Shown: piece after piece, positions 59,765 to 64,000 of the stretch
Layout of the letters: every line of letters begins with the position of its first letter
Numbering within the stretch: the first letter of the stretch is position 1
From: Glycine soja
Taxonomy: Eukaryota; Streptophyta; Magnoliopsida; Fabales; Fabaceae
NCBI RefSeq assembly: GCF_004193775.1
Contig: NC_041016.1
Location: forward strand, 40,338,522-40,402,521
Length of the DNA stretch: 64,000 nucleotides
Direction of reading: 5' to 3'
Program-made: the position numbers and the translations under genes
The notes under the pieces: generated by a model
Databases searched by the model: none
What the model was told of the DNA's origin: nothing
What the model saw: only the letters and a program-made list of their open reading frames with translations

Positions 59765-61250
59765 ATGACTAGGGGTAATCTAGGTGATTTACAATCCTTT
59801 GATCCTGAAATAGATAGAACCTTTTATAGATTAGTTAGGCATAGTGTTCATCCTGGTCATTCTGGGCATTTTGAGCATTTTTTAGTATTTTGAGCATTCT
59901 GAGTATTCTGTTGCTGGTAATTCTGAATATTCTGATTTTGAGCATTCGACTACTAATTTTCATACTGAGAACATGGTTCAACCTCCACCTCGTGAGAGGA
60001 CTCTTAGGGAGATGGCTGCACCTGATTTCACTTATAAAAGCTTGTGCATTCAATATCCTGATGAGGGTGTTCCATATGTTCTCAAGACTGGACTAATACA
60101 TTTGCTGCCCAAGTTTCATGGTCTTGCAGGTGAAGATCCTCATAAGAATCTTAAGGAGTTTCATATTGTTTGTTCCACCATGAAGCCCCCTAATGTCCAG
60201 GAAGATCATATCTTTCTAAAGGCTTTTCCTCATTCTCTAGAGGGAGTGGCAAAAGATTGGCTATACTACCTTGCTCTCATGTCCATTTTCAACTGGGATG
60301 ACCTTAAGAGGGTGTTCTTGGAGAAATTCTTTCCTACATCTAGGACCACTGCCATCAGAAAAGACATTTTAGGCATCAGACAACTTAATGGAGAGAGCTT
60401 GTATGAGTACTGGGAAAGATTCAAGAAATTGGGTGCAAGCTGTCCTCACCACCAGATTTCTGAGCAACTTCTTCTACAATATTTCTATGAGGGACTTAGC
60501 AACATGGAGATGAGTATGATTGATGCTGCCAATGGTGGAGCTCTTAGTGATATGACCCCTACTGAGGCTAGGAATTTGATTGAGAAGATGGCTTCCAACT
60601 CCCAACAATTCATTGCAAGAAATGATGCTATTGTACTTAGAGGAGTCCATGAGGTGGCCACGGATTCATCTTCATTTGCTGAAAATAAAAAGCTTGAGGG
60701 AAAGCTTGATGCCTTGGTCAACCTAGTAACTCAGCTTGCCATGAATTAGAAATCTACACCTGTTGCAAGAGTCTGTGGTTTATGTTCTTCTGCAGATTAC
60801 CATACAGATCTATGTCCTTCTTTGCAACAATCTGGAGTCAATGAGCAACCTGAAGCTTATGCTGCAAACATTTATAATAGACCCCCTCAGCAGCAAAACC
60901 AACAACAATAGAATAATTATGACCTTTCAAGCAATAGATACAATCCAGGTTGGAGGAATCATCCAAATCTAATATGGGCAAGTCCTCCACAACAACAACA
61001 ACATGTCCCTCCTTTCCAGAATGATGCTGGTCCAAACAAGCCATATGTTCCTCCTCCAGTGTAGCAACAGCAACAGCAACAACAAAGACAACAAGCAACT
61101 GAGGCCCCTTCTCAACCTTCCTTAGAAGAGTTAGTGAGGCAAATGACCATCTAGAATATGCAGTTTCAGCAAGAGACGAGCCTCCATTCAGAGTTTGACA
61201 AATCAGATGGGGCAGATGGCTACTCAGTTGAACCAAGCTTAGTCCCAAAA
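59765..61250 (+). pseudogene. Gypsy 3 gag (Athila-like), degenerate
   Basis: Likely start at ATG 59765 (MTRGNLGDLQSFDPEIDRTFY). A repetitive CATTTTGAG/CATTCTGAG stretch (59870-59950) shifts the frame, and the main frame 59973-60749 carries APDFTYKSLCIQYPDEGVPY, LPKFHGLAGEDPHKNLKEF, AFPHSLEGVAKDWLYYL and KRVFLEKFFPTSRT. After a TAG at 60747-60749 come a zinc-knuckle-like CGLCSSADYHTDLC and a Gln-rich region with more TAG codons where Gln is expected. Structural protein of a dead element. Confidence 0.85.
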
Positions 61251-64000
61251 TTTTGACAAATTGCCTTCACAGACTGTGCAGAATCCGAAAAATGTGAGTG
61301 CCATCACCTTGAGGTCTGGCAAGCAAATTGAAGTGCCTCCACCAGTAGCAGCACCTGCACCTGCACCTGAACCTGTCAAGCCTCATTCTACACCTGAAAA
61401 AGAAGATGAGATAGTTGCACAAAAGAGGAAGCTTCCTGATTAGGGAGCTAACAAAAATTTTCATGCAGGTGGACCTTCTTCTAGTAGCTCTAACTTGCAG
61501 CAGCCTCCTATCCCTCTTCCATTCCCACCTAGAGCAATTCCAAGCAAAAAAATGGAAGAAGTGGAAAAGGAGATCTTGGAGACCTTCAGGAAAGTAGAGG
61601 TGAACATACCTCTGCTAGATGCCATCAAGCAGATTCCAAGTTTCTAAAGGAGCTATGCACCCACAAAAGGAAGCTCAAAGGCAATGAAAGGATTAGCATG
61701 GGCAGAAATGTGTCATCATTGATAGGTAAATCTGTTCCTCACATTCCTGAGAAATGTAAGGACCCAGGTACTTTCTATATACCTTGCATTATTGGGAACA
61801 ATAAATTTGAGAATGCCATGCTAGATCTAGGAGCATCAGTTAGTGTCATGCCTCTGTCCATTTTCAATTCTTTATCTCTTGGACCTTTGCAATCTACAGA
61901 TGTGGTGATTCATTTGGCAAATAGAAGTGTTGCTTACCCCCAGGTCTCATAGAGGATGTGCTGGTTCGGGTTAGTGAACTTATTTTTCCTATTGATTTTT
62001 ATGTTCTTAATATGGAAGAGGGATTTTCCCATGGTTCAGTTGCAATTATTTTAGGCAGGCCATTTATGAAAACAGCCCGAACCAAGATAGATGTTTATGC
62101 TGGCACATTGTCTATGGAATTTGGTGATATTGTTGTTCACTTTAACATTCTTGATGCCATGAAACATCCATCTGAGGATCATTCTGTTTTTCGTGCTGAG
62201 ATAATTGATCAGATTGTTGATGATTATATGTTTGATTTTGATTATGTTCTTCATGGTAGGAAACATCCATTTTTATCTGATTTGCATACTTGTCATTCCT
62301 TATGCATTGAATCTGAATCTGAGTTTGAATTTGATCTTGTATCTGATTTTTATGCTGAGAATGAATTTGAATTTGAGTCTGGTTCTGATGTTCTGGGTGT
62401 TGTACCTCTTGATGTTGATTTTTTAGAGTTAGAATGCACTAACCATGTTGCAGGAAGTTCATATACTTCTGACTTGCTTTATGAGGTACAGGCTGAGGAA
62501 CCTTCTTCTTCTCCTACCCTAGTTCCTCCTACTGTTCAGCCACCACCCACACCAGAGTTGAAGCCCTTACCAGCAACCCTCAAATATGCTTACTTGGAGG
62601 ACAAGGAAAAATTTCTAGTGATCATCTCTGCCTCCCTTGCTGCTGAGCAAGAGGAGAAGTTGTTGCTAGTTCTCAAGAAGCACAAGAAAGCCATTGGATG
62701 GACTTTAGTAGACATTCCTGGTATTAGCCCATCTACCTACATGCATAGGATACTTTTAGAGGATGGAGCTAAGCCAATGAGGCAGCCACAGCGGCGACTC
62801 AACCCCGTCATTCTAGATGTGGTGAAAAAGGAAGTGACCAAGCTCTTACAAGCTAGAATCATCTACCCCATTTCTGACAGCCAGTGGGTGAGTCCAGCCC
62901 AAGTGGTTCCTAAGAAGACAGGCCTCACAGTGATCAAGAATGAGAGGGATGAGCTTATCCCCACAAGAGTGCAGAACAGCTGGCGAGTCTGCATTGATTA
63001 CAAGAGGTTGAACCAGGTAACTAGAAAAGATCATTTTCCCCTGCCATTCATTGATCAAATGCTTGAGCGCTTGGCAGGTAAGTTTTATTACTATTTTCTT
63101 GATGGTTTTTCTGGATATTTACAAATTCATATTGCTCTTGAGGATCAAGAAAAAACCATATTCACTTGTCCTTTTGGCACTTATGCCTATAGAGGATGCC
63201 CTTTGGCCTATGCAACGCCCCTGGTACCTTCCAGTGGTGTATGCTTAGCATTTTCAGTGATTTTTTAGAGAGTTACATAGAGGTGTTTAGGGATGATTTT
63301 ACTGTTTATGAATCCTCTTTTGATGCATGTTTGGATAGTCTGGATAGAGTTCTTAATAGATGCATTGAAACTAACCTTGTGCTGAATTTTGAAAAATGTC
63401 ACTTCATGGTAGAACAAGGTATAGTTTTAGGGCATATCATTTCCAGTAGGGGCATAGAGGTAGACCCTGCAAAAATAGATGTTATTTCACAATTGCCTTA
63501 CCCCTCTTGCATGTGAGAGGTTCGTTCTTTTCTTGGTCATGCAGGGTTTTATAGGCGCTTTATCAAGGATTTTAGCAAAGTGGCCCTTCCACTATCCAAT
63601 CTGCTGCAAAAGGAGGTGGACTTTGATTTTGATGACCGATGCAAAGAGGCTTTTGATTGCCTCAAGCGTGCGGTGACTACCACCCCTATCATTCAGGCAC
63701 CTGATTGGACAGCCCCATTTGAGCTAATGTGCGATGCATCCAATTGCGCATTGGGGACCGTCCTTGCTTAAAAGATTGATAAATTGTCTCGGGTGATCTA
63801 CTACGCTTCCAGAACTTTGGATGCTGCTCAAGCAAATTACACTAGCACAGAGAAGGAGCTATTAGCGATAGTTTTTGCTCTTGAGAAATTTCGTTCATAT
63901 TTACTTGGTACTCGTGTTATTGTTTATACTGGCCATACAGCTTTGAAGTACCTGTTGAAGAAGGCTGAATCAAATCCTAGATTGATCAGGTCGATGCTTT
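61251..64000 (+). pseudogene. Gypsy 3 protease, reverse transcriptase and RNase H, degenerate, cut by window end
   Basis: The linker NVSAITLRSGKQIEVPPP is followed by protease (61698-61952: FENAMLDLGASVSVMPLSIF, Asp in LDLGAS), a long spacer, and reverse transcriptase from about 62650 (KAIGWTLVDIPGISPS, QRRLNPVILDVVKKEV, NSWRVCIDYKRLNQVTRKDH). The catalytic strand reads FRDDFTVY near 63285. Then RSFLGHAGFYRRFIKDF-like and RNase H (FELMCDASNCALGTVLA, ASRTLDAAQANYTSTEKELL). Stops or frameshifts occur at about 61441, 61950, 63268, 63514 and 63771. Integrase and 3' LTR lie beyond the window. Confidence 0.88.

Overview
The window is plant nuclear DNA. It is AT-rich, has intron-bearing genes with GT-AG splice sites, and contains dense nests of plant transposable elements. 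The families point to a legume, most likely soybean (Glycine) or a close relative: a SIRE1-like copia element, Athila/Tat-like gypsy elements primed by tRNA-Asp, and MULE, PMD and CACTA elements of soybean type. The species call is inference. Only one host gene looks intact. I see no tRNA, rRNA, CRISPR or prokaryotic feature.

Layout. 1-3.67 kb: 3' part of a CACTA transposon whose TNP2 transposase is split by a solo LTR. 3.67-6.6 kb: fragments (RNase H-like relic, a TRAF1a-like exon, a gypsy tail). 6,608-16,115: a complete but decayed Mutator-like element (MULE). It has TIRs, a 9-bp target duplication, subterminal palindrome arrays, a transposase fused to an OTU cysteine protease, an uncharacterised ORF and a plant-mobile-domain gene. 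16.1-18.5 kb: rest of the gypsy tail, then a copy of the receptor-kinase upstream region that has no gene after it. 19.05-21.3 kb: a small DNA element carrying a second solo LTR. 21.5-31.8 kb: a degenerate minus-strand copia array (LTR-internal-LTR-partial internal-LTR relic) holding a MITE and a 2.8-kb LTR-like insertion. 32.5-38.1 kb: the second copy of the duplicated upstream region, followed by an intact seven-exon S-domain receptor kinase. 39.0-42.95 kb: a LINE scrap interrupted by a CACTA element that captured exons of an ISE2-type helicase and a WAT1/MtN21-type transporter. 42.95 kb to the end: a four-deep retrotransposon nest.

Nest order from oldest to youngest: minus-strand gypsy 1 (42.95-45.2 kb, itself hit by solo LTR D); gypsy 2 (from 45,231, its 5' LTR hit by solo LTR C); gypsy 3 (from 48,934, inserted in the gag of gypsy 2 and running off the window); and a near-pristine SIRE1-like copia (49,970-58,938) inserted in the 5' LTR of gypsy 3. 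The copia LTRs differ at 2 of 1,002 positions. Its envelope-like frame follows pol through a UAG-CAA-UUA stop of the suppressible type.

The strongest unexplained signals are three. (i) The R/U5-like half of the solo-LTR family is built from about ten consecutive hairpins whose stems differ but keep pairing around two constant loops. (ii) The MULE joins transposase, OTU protease, PMD protein and a novel repeat protein between 28-bp palindromic arrays. (iii) The U3 of all four solo LTRs carries arrays of the palindrome GTAATCGATTAC.
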